Assembly: GCF_001434465.1 (NCBI RefSeq)
Contig: NZ_AZGE01000001.1
Location: 226,002 to 290,001, forward strand
Direction of reading: 5' to 3'
DNA from: Limosilactobacillus oris DSM 4864
Lineage (GTDB): Bacteria; Bacillota; Bacilli; Lactobacillales; Lactobacillaceae
Length of the DNA stretch: 64,000 bases
Made by a program: the position numbers and the translations under genes. The notes beneath the pieces are model-generated. The model saw only the letters and a program-made list of their open reading frames with translations, ran no database searches and was not told where the DNA came from. Numbering within the stretch: the stretch's first letter is position 1; the number at the start of each line of letters is the position of its first letter. Below are positions 35,792 through 45,823 of this stretch, piece by piece.

Positions 35792-37867
35792 CTACTTAAC
35801 GATTAAATCATTCAAGTTTCCCATGACCCGGGCAAGCCGCGCGATGATTGCCAACTGGGCTAACCGGTTGTTCCGCACGGCCTCGTTCTTATCCATAATC
35901 ATGTTTTCATCGAAGTATTCGGTGATCACTGGCGCTAATTGGCGCAGTTCAGCAAAGTTTTCCGCTACGGTCCGGTTAGCGGCACCAGCAGCAACCTCAT
36001 TTACCGCCGTGTACAGTTTCTTTTCAGAAGGGTTCTCAAAGAGGCTCGGGTCAACCTGGGCAGCCAAGTCCTGGTGGCCCTTCTTGCTAATCCGCAATAC
36101 CCGTGTCAGGGCCTCGACCGCATCCTTAAAGTCGGCGTCTTCCTTGTGCTCGTCGATTGCCGCCGCGGCTTCAAAGACCGTTTCAATGTCGTCGTTTTCC
36201 GTATCGGTAACGGCATCAATAATATCATGCCGCAAGCGACGACCGCTAAAGAACTGCTTAAGCCGGTCCAGGAAGAAGGTCCGCACGGCGGGCGCATTCT
36301 TCGTCAAATCAAAGTCGATTGCAACGTCGGAGTCGGCAAAGGCCTTAATGAGGACTGGCTGAATTCCCAGCAGGGAAAGGTGCCAACCACGGTCGTTGAT
36401 AATCCGGACAATTCCAAATGCTTGCCGCCGCAATGCATAGGGGTCATTAGAACCGGATGGGATCATGTCTACGGCAAAGAAGCTGAGAATGCTATCCAGC
36501 TTGTCCGCAATTGCCAGGATGGCCCCCAGCTTAGTAGCTGGCAAGTCACCTTCCGCGGAGATTGGCATGTAGTGTTCCCGGATAGCCGCAGCGACATCGT
36601 CCTTTTCACCAAAGAGCTTGGCGTAAATTTCGCCCATTACTCCCTGCAATTCCGCAAACTCACCGACCATCTGAGTCGTCAGGTCAAACTTGTAAATGTG
36701 GGCAGCCCGGTCAAGGTCCGCTAACTCGGCAGCGGACAAGTTCAGGCGCTTCCCAAGTAACTGGGCGATTACTGCAACCCGCTGCATCTTATCGTACATC
36801 GAACTAATCTTATCGTGGAAGCTAACCTTCTTGAGGCGGTCAACGTACTGGTCAATCGTCAGCTTTTGGTCCTCTTCATAGAAGAACTTAGCATCTTCCA
36901 GTCGCGGAACCAGGACCCGTTCATTCCCCTTGATGATATTCTCCAGGTATTCCTTATTGCCGTTGCGGACAGCAATGAAGTTTGGCAAGAGCTTGCCCTG
37001 GTGGTCACGCAGGTAGAAGAAGCGCTGGTTATCCTTCATTGAAGTAATTAGCACTTCATCCGGCAGCACCAGGTACTTCTTATCAAAGGATCCGGCAAAC
37101 GCCGTCGGCCATTCTACCAGGTTAGTAACCTCTTCTAATAGGTCGGGGTCTTTATCGATTACCCAATCATGCTCTTCCACAATGGCGTCAATTTGGTCAC
37201 TGATGACCTTCTTGCGCCGCAGTGGGTCCACAATCACGAACTCCTTTTCCAATTCCGCTTCGTAGTCCTCAGCAGTTGCTAATTCAATATCATGCCCCAG
37301 AAAACGGTGACCACGGGTAGTTCGACCGGCGGCAACGTCTAGGATGCTGAAGGGAACTACTTGGTCGTTCAGGAGTGAAACCAGCCAGCGAATCGGCCGG
37401 ATGAACTGCAGGTTATTGTACCCCCACTTCATCAGGGTAGGGAAATTCATCGCGGTGATGACGTTTGGGAGGCCCGTCAGCACTTCAGCGACCGGCTTCC
37501 CGGCAATGTGCTTTTCAACAAAGACGTATTCTTCGCCCTTAACTTCCCTAAACTCAATATCATCGACCGTTGCTCCCTGTCCCCGGGTAAAACCGATGGC
37601 GGCCTTAGTCCAATTTCCATCGCTATCCTGGGCGATTTTCTTGGCTGGCCCCTTGACGGTCTCGTCAACGTCCGGCTGCTTATCAGCTAAGCCCCGAATC
37701 AGCAGGGCTAACCGCCGGGGGGTTGCGAACTCTTGAATCTCGTCAAAGCTGATTCGTTCTTCCTGGAGGTAGTCAGCCACCCGCTGGTGCAACTGCTTGA
37801 TACTTGGTGTTACCACGTGGGCCGGCATTTCCTCGACCCCGACTTCGAGTAAGTATGAATTTGCCAT
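35792..37867 (-). CDS. glyS: Glycyl-tRNA synthetase beta subunit
   Basis: 691 residues. The beta subunit of the alpha2beta2 bacterial glycyl-tRNA synthetase; binds tRNA. The opening YLLEVGVEEMPAHVVTPS, the central HD-like region (SGSNDPYALRRQAFG) and the C-terminal DALRN-like anticodon domain are visible. It starts one base after the glyQ stop. Regulated with glyQ by the T-box at 38881. Confidence 0.97.
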   Translation of the reverse strand: MANSYLLEVGVEEMPAHVVTPSIKQLHQRVADYLQEERISFDEIQEFATPRRLALLIRGLADKQPDVDETVKGPAKKIAQDSDGNWTKAAIGFTRGQGATVDDIEFREVKGEEYVFVEKHIAGKPVAEVLTGLPNVITAMNFPTLMKWGYNNLQFIRPIRWLVSLLNDQVVPFSILDVAAGRTTRGHRFLGHDIELATAEDYEAELEKEFVIVDPLRRKKVISDQIDAIVEEHDWVIDKDPDLLEEVTNLVEWPTAFAGSFDKKYLVLPDEVLITSMKDNQRFFYLRDHQGKLLPNFIAVRNGNKEYLENIIKGNERVLVPRLEDAKFFYEEDQKLTIDQYVDRLKKVSFHDKISSMYDKMQRVAVIAQLLGKRLNLSAAELADLDRAAHIYKFDLTTQMVGEFAELQGVMGEIYAKLFGEKDDVAAAIREHYMPISAEGDLPATKLGAILAIADKLDSILSFFAVDMIPSGSNDPYALRRQAFGIVRIINDRGWHLSLLGIQPVLIKAFADSDVAIDFDLTKNAPAVRTFFLDRLKQFFSGRRLRHDIIDAVTDTENDDIETVFEAAAAIDEHKEDADFKDAVEALTRVLRISKKGHQDLAAQVDPSLFENPSEKKLYTAVNEVAAGAANRTVAENFAELRQLAPVITEYFDENMIMDKNEAVRNNRLAQLAIIARLARVMGNLNDLIVK

Positions 37868-37868
37868 G

Positions 37869-38858
37869 TTACTTGTCCCCCTTCTTAGCCTTCTTGGCCG
37901 CCTGCTTAGCTGCCCGTTCTTTCGCCTTTTCTGCCTTCTTGGTATATTCCGCTAATGTTTTCTGCCGAAGCTGTTCATCATGAATCAGTGGGAAGCCCCG
38001 CTTCCGCCGTTCTTCAACAAAGGCCTTTGCGATTGACTTCGCCATAATCCGGATCCGGTGCAGGTAGCCGGCCCGTTCCGTAACCGACACGGCTCCCCGG
38101 GCATCAAGCAGGTTAAAGGTATGGCTGCACTTTAATACGTAGTCGTAAGCCGGGTGGACCAGACCAAGCTTAATCAGGCGCTTTGCTTCCCGTTCATAGT
38201 CGTTAAAGGCTGCCAAAAGCATGTCCTGGTTACTCTCTTCGAAGGCATACTTGGAGTGTTCATATTCCGGTTCCTTGAAGATATCACCATAAAGAACCCC
38301 ATCGGCCCATTCCAAGTCGTAAACGGAATCTACGTTTTGGATATATTCAGCCAAGCGCTCCAAACCGTAGGTAACTTCGGATGCTACTGGGCTCATCGGC
38401 AGTTCACCGACCACTTGGAAGTAGGTGAACTGGGTAATTTCCATTCCGTCCAGCCAGATTTCCCAACCAACACCGGCACACCCCATTGATGGGTTTTCCC
38501 AGTTGTCTTCGACGAAGCGGATATCGTGTTCCAAGGGGTCAATCCCCAGTTCCTTGAGGCTTCCCAGGTACAAGTCCTGAATGTTGTCCGGTGAAGGCTT
38601 CATGATTACCTGGAATTGGTGGTGCTGGTACAAGCGGTTCGGGTTTTCGCCGTACCGTCCATCGGCAGGCCGCCGGGATGGTTCCACGTAGGCAGCGTTC
38701 CATGGTTCAGGACCGATTGCCCGTAAAAAGGTGTAAGGGCTCATGGTCCCAGCACCCTTTTCATTGTCATAAGCCTGCATCAGCATACAGCCCTGCTTAG
38801 CCCAATATTGCTCGAGCGTGAAGATGATTTCTTGAACAGTTAGCTTCTTTGTCGTCAT
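37869..38858 (-). CDS. glyQ: Glycyl-tRNA synthetase alpha subunit
   Basis: 329 residues. Catalytic subunit that activates glycine. Contains [37 protein letters not shown] and [20 protein letters not shown] class II motifs. The C-terminal extension is Lys/Ala-rich (about 300-329). Start ATG (MTTKK) was chosen for GAAGGGA upstream; an earlier ATG lies right after the T-box terminator. Confidence 0.97.
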   Translation of the reverse strand: MTTKKLTVQEIIFTLEQYWAKQGCMLMQAYDNEKGAGTMSPYTFLRAIGPEPWNAAYVEPSRRPADGRYGENPNRLYQHHQFQVIMKPSPDNIQDLYLGSLKELGIDPLEHDIRFVEDNWENPSMGCAGVGWEIWLDGMEITQFTYFQVVGELPMSPVASEVTYGLERLAEYIQNVDSVYDLEWADGVLYGDIFKEPEYEHSKYAFEESNQDMLLAAFNDYEREAKRLIKLGLVHPAYDYVLKCSHTFNLLDARGAVSVTERAGYLHRIRIMAKSIAKAFVEERRKRGFPLIHDEQLRQKTLAEYTKKAEKAKERAAKQAAKKAKKGDK

Positions 38859-38880
38859 CTGAATACTTCCCTTCATAAAT

Positions 38881-39109
38881 AAAAAATCCCCGTAGTTACG
38901 GAATCCGTAACCACAGGGACGAAATTAATTCGCGGTTCCACCCTGCTTTTTTGCACTTCTGCAAAACAGCTTAGTTCAATTGGCTGCTGGAGGGCCACCC
39001 AATGACTATCCTCACGAGGCTCACACTTTCCCCCGTTCGCTGGGCAGGACCGGTCATTGCTCTTCTCCGTCATCGCCGGACTTATTCAATTAAGTGTTAC
39101 CAATAAACA
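38881..39109 (-). promoter_or_regulatory. T-box riboswitch controlling glyQS
   Basis: On the minus strand the antiterminator T-box reads GGGTGGAACCGCG (38931-38943). It is followed by a 14-bp terminator stem (38886-38919: CCCTGTGGTTACGG with CCGTAACTACGGGG) and TTTTTT. Stem I with its AG-rich bulges lies in about 38980-39080. Uncharged glycine tRNA should stabilise the antiterminator and turn the operon on. The specifier codon was not resolved by eye. Confidence 0.95.
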
Positions 39110-39115
39110 CGTTTT

Positions 39116-39144
39116 ATAATAGAAAACTTTTCCGGGCTTGTCAA
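39116..39144 (-). promoter_or_regulatory. Promoter of the glyQS T-box transcript
   Basis: TTGACA, 17-base spacer, TATTAT on the minus strand. The -35 box overlaps the recO stop codon, so glyQS starts anew right at the end of the phoH-recO group. Confidence 0.85.
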
Positions 39145-39926
39145 TCACCCGCAGTTAAATTCCCCATTTTTTGCTCCAGGCGGTGCATCTGCTGGATAAA
39201 ACGCTTGCTCTTCAGACGCAGTCCCACCTGGTCATCATAAATGGTATCAAGGACGGTCTGGAGGCGCAGCTTAGTAACCGGGTTGATTTTGATATTATTG
39301 ACCCGCTGCAGGTTAAGCTGGGCAAACTGTTGCAGGTAGTACACGGTTCGCCGGTCCAAGTGAAAGCGGCGGGGGTCAAGGTGCCAGTGACGGTTGCACA
39401 GCATCCCCCCATACTGCTCCGAAAAGTCCAACGGCCGGTCTGCCCGTCCGCAGATTACGCAACGGTCCCAGGTTGGCGCCACCCCGAAAACAGTAAGCAA
39501 CTGCGTCTCAATAACGTTGGTTACCACCTGCTCGTCCTGCCCCCGGTCGATAAGGGCCAGGGCAGCCGCCACCTGGTCAAACCAGCCGCCCAGTGGCTGC
39601 CCGTCCGTGAAGGCGTGGTCAACCAAGGCCAGAATATAAGTAGCATAGGCGTTCCTGCTTAAATCCCCGGCAATGTGCTGGTACTGGTGGGTCTCACTTG
39701 CGGTATTGATAAAGCTAAGGCCGTGATCATCCAGCGAACCAATATAGCTGCCATGAGTAAACGGCAGGATGTCACTGGCTAGCCGAAAGCCGCGTTTCTT
39801 GGCGTCCCGAACGTAGAACATTGCGGGTCCAATCCGGTCCGTCAAAATTTTGATTAGGAGGTCACGTTCGCGGTAGTCACGCCGGTAGATGATAATTCCC
39901 CGAAAGTCTGTTGTTTCCCGGGCCAC
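39141..39926 (-). CDS. recO: DNA repair protein RecO
   Basis: 261 residues. Loads RecA on SSB-coated DNA with RecR. N-terminal OB-fold (DFRGIIIYRRDYRERDLLI), then a helical domain with a zinc site: CVICG and a later LCNRH. Length is usual. It lies 22 bases after era, in the order phoH-ybeY-dgkA-era-recO. Confidence 0.95.
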   Translation of the reverse strand: MARETTDFRGIIIYRRDYRERDLLIKILTDRIGPAMFYVRDAKKRGFRLASDILPFTHGSYIGSLDDHGLSFINTASETHQYQHIAGDLSRNAYATYILALVDHAFTDGQPLGGWFDQVAAALALIDRGQDEQVVTNVIETQLLTVFGVAPTWDRCVICGRADRPLDFSEQYGGMLCNRHWHLDPRRFHLDRRTVYYLQQFAQLNLQRVNNIKINPVTKLRLQTVLDTIYDDQVGLRLKSKRFIQQMHRLEQKMGNLTAGD

Positions 39927-39948
39927 GCGATCGCTCCTTTCTCAGCAG

Positions 39949-40854
39949 TTAATAGTCCTTATTCCGGTAGCCATAGTCTTTGAGCATGGCAGATTTATCC
40001 CGCCACTTCGGAACAACTTTGACCCATAATTGCAGGAATACCCGGTCACCAAGGAGTCGTTCAATATCTTGGCGGGCCAGTGTCCCAATTTTCTTGAGCA
40101 TCTGTCCCTTTTTCCCAATGATAATCCCCTTTTGTCCGGGCCGTTCCACCACGATGTTCGCCGAAATGTGAACGTGCTCTGCATCTTCCCGCTGAATTGA
40201 GGTGACGTCCACTGCAACGGAGTGCGGAACTTCATCCCGGGTCAACATGAAGACCTTTTCCCGAATCATCTCAGCAATAACAAAGCGTTCAGGGTGGTCG
40301 GAAATTTGGTCAGCTGGGTAGTACTGCGGACCGTTCGGCAAACCGGCTACCAGTTCATTAATTAATTCATTGACGTTATTCCCCTGCAGGGCCGATACCG
40401 GAATAATCCCCTTAAATGGCAACGACCCCTTATACTGATCCACAATTCCTGGCAGGTCGTTAGGGTGAACCTGGTCAATCTTATTGACAACCAGATAAAT
40501 GGGCTGTTGGACCTGTTTGAGGCGCTCGATAATAAAGTTGTCACCGGGCCCCCGCTTTTCGGTCGCGCTCACCACGTATACAATGGCGTCGACTTCATCG
40601 AGGGCCGACAACGTGGAGCGTTCCATAAAGTCCCCCAGCTTCGTTGCCGGCTTATGAACCCCAGGAGTATCAATAAAGATGATCTGCGCATCCTTACTCG
40701 TGTAGATCCCCTGGATCTTATTCCGGGTCGTCTGAGCAACGTTGCTCATGATGGCCACCTTTTGGCCCACGATATAGTTTAGCAGGGTTGACTTCCCAAC
40801 GTTGGGCCGGCCAATCAGGGCAACAAAACCTGATTTATAGTTTGGATTATCCAT
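39949..40854 (-). CDS. era: GTPase Era
   Basis: 301 residues. GTPase that helps mature the 30S subunit by binding the 3' end of 16S r[15 protein letters not shown] (Walker A, about 15), DTPGVHKP, and NKIDQV; the C-terminal KH domain contains [13 protein letters not shown]. It starts eight bases after the dgkA stop. Confidence 0.97.
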   Translation of the reverse strand: MDNPNYKSGFVALIGRPNVGKSTLLNYIVGQKVAIMSNVAQTTRNKIQGIYTSKDAQIIFIDTPGVHKPATKLGDFMERSTLSALDEVDAIVYVVSATEKRGPGDNFIIERLKQVQQPIYLVVNKIDQVHPNDLPGIVDQYKGSLPFKGIIPVSALQGNNVNELINELVAGLPNGPQYYPADQISDHPERFVIAEMIREKVFMLTRDEVPHSVAVDVTSIQREDAEHVHISANIVVERPGQKGIIIGKKGQMLKKIGTLARQDIERLLGDRVFLQLWVKVVPKWRDKSAMLKDYGYRNKDY

Positions 40855-40862
40855 TTTTACTC

Positions 40863-41264
40863 CTATCTTACTAAGTCTACCAGGTGGGGCCCAAAGATAA
40901 TCAGCCCCACCACTACCGCGAAACAGGCCGCTAGCAGGACCCCGCCCGCAGCCACGTCCTTGGCTTTCTTAACATCTACATTATACTGGTGGTTAACCAT
41001 GACGTCCGTCACAGCCTCCGTAACCGTGTTTAAAAATTCAGCAGCAAACACCAGAAAAATCACCAGGAGCAACCATAGCCAGTCATTGCTGCCGATCCGA
41101 AACCACCACCCCAATAGCAGGGCCACTACCGCCGCTAGCACATGAAAACGCATATTCCGCTCTTCGCGCACCATTGCAACGATCCCAGCAGTTGCATGGG
41201 CCATTGCCTGGTATAGATGGTGGTTCTTGCCAACCTGGTGCTTATCTTTGGAGTCCATATTCAT
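40863..41264 (-). CDS. dgkA: Diacylglycerol/undecaprenol kinase family protein
   Basis: 133 residues with three transmembrane helices. Gram-positive DgkA-type enzymes mostly phosphorylate undecaprenol, feeding the lipid carrier of wall synthesis. [15 protein letters not shown], the catalytic [12 protein letters not shown] and [17 protein letters not shown] are conserved. Its start overlaps the end of ybeY by 23 bases; GGGAG precedes the ATG. A PAP2 or cdd partner is not adjacent. Confidence 0.92.
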   Translation of the reverse strand: MNMDSKDKHQVGKNHHLYQAMAHATAGIVAMVREERNMRFHVLAAVVALLLGWWFRIGSNDWLWLLLVIFLVFAAEFLNTVTEAVTDVMVNHQYNVDVKKAKDVAAGGVLLAACFAVVVGLIIFGPHLVDLVR

Positions 41265-41721
41265 CTAAGATCTCCCGTTGCAGGTCAAACATCCGCTGCT
41301 CATCGGCTTGCTTTTCATGATCGTAACCGTTCAGGTGAAGGAAACCATGGACAACTAAAAAGCCCAGTTCCCGGTCGACGGAATGACCAAGGAATTTGGC
41401 TTGTTCTTCGACCTTATCAATCGAGACGAAGAGGTCGCCCAGGTTCTCCGGAAGCTCGGCTGCCAGCTCAGGATCCATGATAATCGGCGTCTCATCGCCT
41501 CTTTCTTCGGCCGCAAAGCTCAAGACATCCGTCGCCCGATCTACGCCACGGTACTGCTGGTTGAGCTTGCGAATTGCCGGATTAGTCATCATCGTTACCG
41601 ACATTTCAGTACTGTCTTTTAAGGATAGTTGGCGGGCCGCAAATTGCAAAACATCCCGCACCAGGGCGAGCTGGGCTGGGCTTACCTGTCCGTCAGTTTC
41701 ATCGTATATCGTCAGGTCCAC
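41242..41721 (-). CDS. ybeY: Endoribonuclease YbeY
   Basis: 159 residues. Zinc-dependent enzyme in 16S rRNA maturation and ribosome quality control. The signature HGFLHLNGYDH (three His zinc ligands) is at about 122-132, and TDVLSF lies earlier. The start is GTG, overlapping the phoH stop (TAGTG), with AGGAGGAAG upstream, so translation is coupled. Confidence 0.96.
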   Translation of the reverse strand: MDLTIYDETDGQVSPAQLALVRDVLQFAARQLSLKDSTEMSVTMMTNPAIRKLNQQYRGVDRATDVLSFAAEERGDETPIIMDPELAAELPENLGDLFVSIDKVEEQAKFLGHSVDRELGFLVVHGFLHLNGYDHEKQADEQRMFDLQREILDEYGLQR

Positions 41722-42713
41722 TACTCTTCCTCCTTCACTTGTTTGCGCGTCGTCTGCTCCTCATAGGCGGTGATAATCCGGGCAACTACCGGGTGCCGAA
41801 CTACGTCTTCCGCCCCGAAGCGGACAAACTGAATCGACTGAATGTCCTTGAGAATCCGTTGGGCACTGACCAGGCCACTCCGCACCCCATGCTTCAAGTC
41901 AATCTGGGAAATATCCCCATTGATCACCATCTTGGAGCCAAAACCAAGCCGGGTCAAAAACATCTTCATTTGGGCGTTGGTAGTGTTTTGGGCTTCATCT
42001 AAGATCACAAAGGCCCCGTCCAGCGTCCGACCCCGCATATAAGCCAGGGGAGCAATTTCAATAATCCCCCGCTCCATCAGACGTTGGGTGTGGTCAGTCC
42101 CTAAAATCGCGTTCAGCGCGTCATAAATAGGCCGCAGGTAGGGGTCCACCTTTTCTTGCAGGTCACCAGGCAAGAACCCCAGGCTTTCTCCCGCTTCCAC
42201 TGCCGGCCGGGTCACGATAATCCGTTCGACCTCTCCCCGTTTAAGGGCGGCTACCGCCATCGCAACGGCCAGGTAAGTTTTCCCAGTTCCGGCAGGACCA
42301 ATCCCAAAGGTGATATCGTTGTGTTTAATGGCATTGACATATTGGCGCTGGCCAAAATTCTTCACCCGGATTGCTTGACCTTTCCGGTCCTTAATAATGG
42401 TTTCACTATACAGGTCCGCAAAATACTCCAACGTTCCCCGGTGAGCCATCTTCATTGCGCTTACGATGTCAGTGCTATGGAGGTGAATCCCCTGTTGAAG
42501 AAGACCAACCAGGGCATGAAAGACGTCGATCGTTAATTTGACGTCCTCCTCCCGGCCACGAACCTGTAAGTCGCTGCCAAAGGGATTGACCGTAACGTCC
42601 ATCCCCTGTTCAAAGAGACTGACAAACTTGTCTTGGGGGCCGAGAATGCCAACTTCTACTTCTGGTTGGTCAATTTGAAAAACTTGTTCGTATTCTTGTG
42701 TGTTTTCTGCCAA
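41721..42713 (-). CDS. phoH: PhoH-like ATPase
   Basis: 330 residues. RNA-linked ATPase of the helicase superfamily 1 type, widely conserved beside ybeY. Walker A GPAGTGKTYLAVAMA at about residue 137, Walker B FVILDEAQNTT, and an N-terminal KH-like RNA-binding part (about 20-110). Exact role is unsettled, thought to be RNA processing. It is first in the phoH-ybeY-dgkA-era-recO chain. A TGATATAAT extended -10 lies at about 42763-42771 on the minus strand. Confidence 0.93.
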   Translation of the reverse strand: MAENTQEYEQVFQIDQPEVEVGILGPQDKFVSLFEQGMDVTVNPFGSDLQVRGREEDVKLTIDVFHALVGLLQQGIHLHSTDIVSAMKMAHRGTLEYFADLYSETIIKDRKGQAIRVKNFGQRQYVNAIKHNDITFGIGPAGTGKTYLAVAMAVAALKRGEVERIIVTRPAVEAGESLGFLPGDLQEKVDPYLRPIYDALNAILGTDHTQRLMERGIIEIAPLAYMRGRTLDGAFVILDEAQNTTNAQMKMFLTRLGFGSKMVINGDISQIDLKHGVRSGLVSAQRILKDIQSIQFVRFGAEDVVRHPVVARIITAYEEQTTRKQVKEEE

Positions 42714-42794
42714 ACTACACTATTCTCCTTTATTAAATTTAATTCGTTCTTTTACCAAGTTGATTATATCATAGCTTTCCGTTGACATAACAGC

Positions 42795-42834
42795 AAAAAG
42801 GAGGCTGGGAATCAACCCCATCCTCCTTGTTTTT
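42795..42834. terminator. Terminator of the argGH operon
   Basis: AAGGAGG and CCTCCTT arms with inner TGGG/CCCA pairing; T-runs follow on both strands (minus CTTTTTGC, plus GTTTTTC). It is also the leading hairpin of repeat family A copy 2. Confidence 0.85.
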
Positions 42835-42909
42835 CAGGTGCCGGTGTTATGCGCAGTAGCTAGCTGGCAGGTCAAACATCATCATTTGCCCACACAGGCT
42901 AGCCGCGCG
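42798..42909 (+). repeat. Dispersed hairpin repeat, family A, copy 2
   Basis: Leading hairpin (42798-42827), T-rich tract, then GCGCAGTAGCTAGCTGGCAG and an inverted-repeat block ending GCTAGCCGCGCG. The GCGCRGTAGCTNGCTGGCAG core is nearly the same as in copy 3 at 50237. It lies between argH and phoH, both on the minus strand. Confidence 0.7.
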
Positions 42910-42953
42910 TCGATGAGAAAGGAATCACCAAGCCAATCCTTCCCCTTTTTTAA

Positions 42954-44336
42954 CTATTGTTGCAAAATTTCTTGAGCTGCTTTAATCTGCTGGCGAACCT
43001 GGGCAAAGCCGGTCCCACCAACTGAGTTCCGCCGTTCGACCGCCACCGTTGGTTTGAGGACGGTATAAACGTCTTCTTCGACCCGCGAATCGATCTGTTG
43101 GAACTCCGCCAGCGGAATATCAGCCAGGTCGGTACCGGTCTTTAAGCCCTTCAAGACCAGTTCCCCCACGATCTCATGGGCGCGCCGGAAGGGAATCCCC
43201 TTGGTTGCCAAGTAATCAGCTAATTCGGTCGCGTTGGAAAAATCGTGGTGGGTCGCCTGGGCCATTTTCTCCTTGTTGACCTGGAGGGTCGCAATCATCC
43301 CGGTCATTACCTTTAAGGACGGGAGGATTGTCTTGACAGCATCAAAGACCCCCTCCTTATCCTCCTGCATGTCCTTGTTGTAGGCTAGTGGCAACCCCTT
43401 CATCACCGTCAGCAGGCCGGTCAGGCTGCCAAAGACCCGGCCGCTTTTCCCCCGGATCAATTCTGCCATGTCGGGGTTCTTTTTCTGCGGCATAATTGAA
43501 CTGCCGGTCGAGTACGCATCAGCCAGCTCAAGATAGCCGAACTCATAGCTGCACCAGTAAATTAATTCCTCGCACAACCGCGACAGGTGAACCATCAAAA
43601 TGCTGGCGTTACTCAGAAATTCTAGCGCAAAGTCCCGGTCGCTGACCGCATCCAGGGAATTTGCATACGGCGCACTAAAGCCCAGCAGGTGCGCCGTCAT
43701 TTCTCGGTCGATTGGGAAGGTCGTCCCGGCCAGTGCAGCGGCTCCCAGCGGTGATAGGTCGGTATGCTGCTGGTTGAACTGAAACCGTTCGACGTCCCGC
43801 TGAAACATTTGGAAGTAAGCCATCAGGTAGTGACCATATGAAATTGGCTGGGCGTGCTGCATATGGGTGTAACCGGGCATAACGGTTTCCACGTTCTGCT
43901 CCGCCTGCTTAACCAGGGCGGCCTGTAAATCCTTGAGCGCGCCAATCACCTGGGGTAGCCGCTCCTTGACGTACAGGTGGAAGTCGGTAGCCACCTGGTC
44001 ATTCCTGCTCCGGCCGGTATGCAATTTTCCCGCAACGGGTCCAATCTTCGCCGTCAAAAGCGCTTCAATGTTCATATGAATATCTTCATTTTCTACGTCA
44101 AAGGGGAGGCCGTGATCGGCTAGTTCAGCTGCCAGTTCTTGCAGTCCGGCAATAATTTGATCAGCGTCCTGGGGCGTTAAAATTTGGGTTGCCTTGAGCA
44201 TCTTGACGTGGGCCAGTGAACCCATAATATCCTCCTTAGCCATTTCCTGGTCAAAGGAAATCGAGGCCCCAAATTGGTCGACTAACTGGTCACCAGCCTC
44301 TTCAAACCGGCCACCCCACATCTTTTTAATGGGCAT
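42954..44336 (-). CDS. argH: Argininosuccinate lyase
   Basis: 460 residues. Splits argininosuccinate to arginine and fumarate. [12 protein letters not shown] at the start, [13 protein letters not shown] and the signature [12 protein letters not shown] (catalytic Ser loop) are all present. The ATG overlaps the argG stop by 11 bases. A longer in-frame extension only reads the end of argG in another frame. An ATG five codons later is a possible alternative start. Confidence 0.97.
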   Translation of the reverse strand: MPIKKMWGGRFEEAGDQLVDQFGASISFDQEMAKEDIMGSLAHVKMLKATQILTPQDADQIIAGLQELAAELADHGLPFDVENEDIHMNIEALLTAKIGPVAGKLHTGRSRNDQVATDFHLYVKERLPQVIGALKDLQAALVKQAEQNVETVMPGYTHMQHAQPISYGHYLMAYFQMFQRDVERFQFNQQHTDLSPLGAAALAGTTFPIDREMTAHLLGFSAPYANSLDAVSDRDFALEFLSNASILMVHLSRLCEELIYWCSYEFGYLELADAYSTGSSIMPQKKNPDMAELIRGKSGRVFGSLTGLLTVMKGLPLAYNKDMQEDKEGVFDAVKTILPSLKVMTGMIATLQVNKEKMAQATHHDFSNATELADYLATKGIPFRRAHEIVGELVLKGLKTGTDLADIPLAEFQQIDSRVEEDVYTVLKPTVAVERRNSVGGTGFAQVRQQIKAAQEILQQ

Positions 44337-45555
44337 CGGCCGACGCTCCCTTCTTTGCCTGGGCCTTTTCCTGGACCTGGGCATAAACCTTGTCAGGCAG
44401 CTCCCAAAGTTTGATAAAGCCGGTAGCGGCTTCCTGGTCAAATTCATCAGCGGACGTGTAGGTCGCCAGGTTCTTGTCATAAAGCGAGTTGGCTGACTTC
44501 CGCCCCTCACAGATGACGTTGCCCTTAAAGAGCTTGACCCGTACAACCCCGTTGACAACCTTTTGCGTTTCCTCCAAGAAGGCAACTAGGGCCTTCATCA
44601 GCGGTGAATACCAGAGTCCATTATAAATCAGCTCGTTCATCTTTAGTTCCACGGTCGGCTTGAAATGAGCGACTTCCCGCTCCTGGGTCAGGTCTTCCAT
44701 ATCCTTGTGTGCGGCCAGCAACACGGTAGCAGCAGGGCACTCATAAATTTCCCGCGACTTAATTCCGACGAGCCGGTTTTCCACGTGATCAATCCGCCCA
44801 ATGCCGTTCTCACCAGCAACCTTGTCGAGCTTCATAATCAGTTGGTCCAATGGCAATTCTTCACCATCAAGCGCGGTTGGAACCCCTTCTTTAAAGGTGA
44901 TTTCCATCACCGTTGGCTGGTCAGGTGTTTCTTCGATTGGAGTAGTCCGCTCGTAAGCATCTTCTGGCGCAGCGACCCACGGGTCTTCCAAGATTCCGCA
45001 TTCATTGGCCCGTCCCCATAAGTTCTGGTCAATTGAGTACGGACTCGCCTTAGTAATCGGTACCGGGATGTTGTTATCCTTAGCGTACTGGATTTCCTCT
45101 TCCCGCGACCAGTGCCAGTCCCGGATAGGGTCCTCAATCTTCATCTCGGGAGCCAGGGCGTGAATCCCCGCTTCAAACCGGACCTGGTCATTTCCCTTCC
45201 CGGTACAACCATGAGCGATTGCCGTTGCTCCGTACTCCTTCGCTACCCCGACCAACTTTTGCACAATCAGCGGCCGGGAAAGCGCGGAAACTAATGGATA
45301 TTTTTGCTCATACATTGCATGAACTTGCAGAGCGGGTAAAACAAATTGTTCGGCAAAGTCACGTTTAGCGTCAATCACCACCGACTTCCACGCACCGATT
45401 GCGGCGGCCTTTTGCTGAATCGCATCCAGGTCTAATCCTTCACCAACGTCAATACAGCAGGCAATCACATCGTAGCCCTTATTCATCAGCCACGCAATTG
45501 CAACTGAGGTGTCCAGGCCCCCTGAGTAAGCTAACACAATCTTTTCCTTTGCCAT
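44326..45555 (-). CDS. argG: Argininosuccinate synthase
   Basis: 409 residues. Joins citrulline and aspartate with ATP. The N-terminal ATP motif [13 protein letters not shown] is at residues 7-19, [13 protein letters not shown] follows, and [12 protein letters not shown] is typical. Start ATG (MAKEKI) chosen: the earlier ATG lies in the ribosome site (GGAGA). The gene heads the argGH operon, controlled by the promoter and ARG boxes at 45580-45692. No argF, argB or argJ is near, so arginine is made here from citrulline. Confidence 0.97.
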   Translation of the reverse strand: MAKEKIVLAYSGGLDTSVAIAWLMNKGYDVIACCIDVGEGLDLDAIQQKAAAIGAWKSVVIDAKRDFAEQFVLPALQVHAMYEQKYPLVSALSRPLIVQKLVGVAKEYGATAIAHGCTGKGNDQVRFEAGIHALAPEMKIEDPIRDWHWSREEEIQYAKDNNIPVPITKASPYSIDQNLWGRANECGILEDPWVAAPEDAYERTTPIEETPDQPTVMEITFKEGVPTALDGEELPLDQLIMKLDKVAGENGIGRIDHVENRLVGIKSREIYECPAATVLLAAHKDMEDLTQEREVAHFKPTVELKMNELIYNGLWYSPLMKALVAFLEETQKVVNGVVRVKLFKGNVICEGRKSANSLYDKNLATYTSADEFDQEAATGFIKLWELPDKVYAQVQEKAQAKKGASADAH

Positions 45556-45579
45556 AACAATCGTCTCCATTCATAATTT

Positions 45580-45692
45580 TGTATATTTATTAATTGAGAC
45601 CAATATACACTGAACATGAATATATATCAAGAGTTTTTTACTAAAAAGTTTTATTTATGCGTAATTTCCCATTATTTTTGTATAAAAATCAA
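45580..45692 (-). promoter_or_regulatory. argG: argGH promoter with three ARG boxes
   Basis: Promoter on the minus strand: TTGATA (45625-45630), 17-base spacer, TATATT (45602-45607). Three 14-base sites match the ArgR consensus TGNATWWWWATNCA with one mismatch each: 45580-45593, 45617-45630 and 45679-45692. On the plus strand they read TGTATATTTATTAA, TGAATATATATCAA and TGTATAAAAATCAA. The middle one covers the -35. Arginine-bound ArgR should repress. Confidence 0.8.
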
Positions 45693-45737
45693 TTAAGCAG
45701 CGTTTAGCCGCCTGGCTATTTTATACCTAAAGGAACT

Positions 45738-45753
45738 CCACTTTGGAAAGTGG
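45738..45753. other. Short inverted repeat near hairpin repeat B2
   Basis: CCACTTT and AAAGTGG separated by two bases. It lies in the 347-base gap between argG and the bile salt hydrolase gene, upstream of repeat B2. Apart from the ARG boxes, this repeat and B2, I see nothing coding in this gap. Confidence 0.4.
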
Positions 45754-45776
45754 CCAATAATCAAAGTGCAGTACAC

Positions 45777-45823
45777 AAACGGACCTCCAGTGCTCGATAA
45801 AGCCGAACTCTGGAGGCCCGTTT
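45777..45823. repeat. Dispersed hairpin repeat, family B, copy 2
   Basis: AAACGGACCTCCAG pairs with CTGGAGGCCCGTTT around TGCTCGATAAAGCCGAACT. The loop and CTCCAG core match copies 1 and 3, but the outer arms differ from copy 1 while still pairing. Preceded by GCAGTACACAAACGG, shared with copy 3. Lies downstream of the bile salt hydrolase gene; no strong T-run on either strand. Confidence 0.72.

Noticed and set aside
35676..36362. Long plus-strand open frame (228 codons) opposite glyS
   Set aside because: It lies almost wholly antisense to glyS and shows no family motif or ribosome site. It is a shadow of the GC-rich coding strand.
44337..44585. N-terminal extension of argH
   Set aside because: The extension reads argG sequence in another frame; the ATG overlapping the argG stop is the sensible start.
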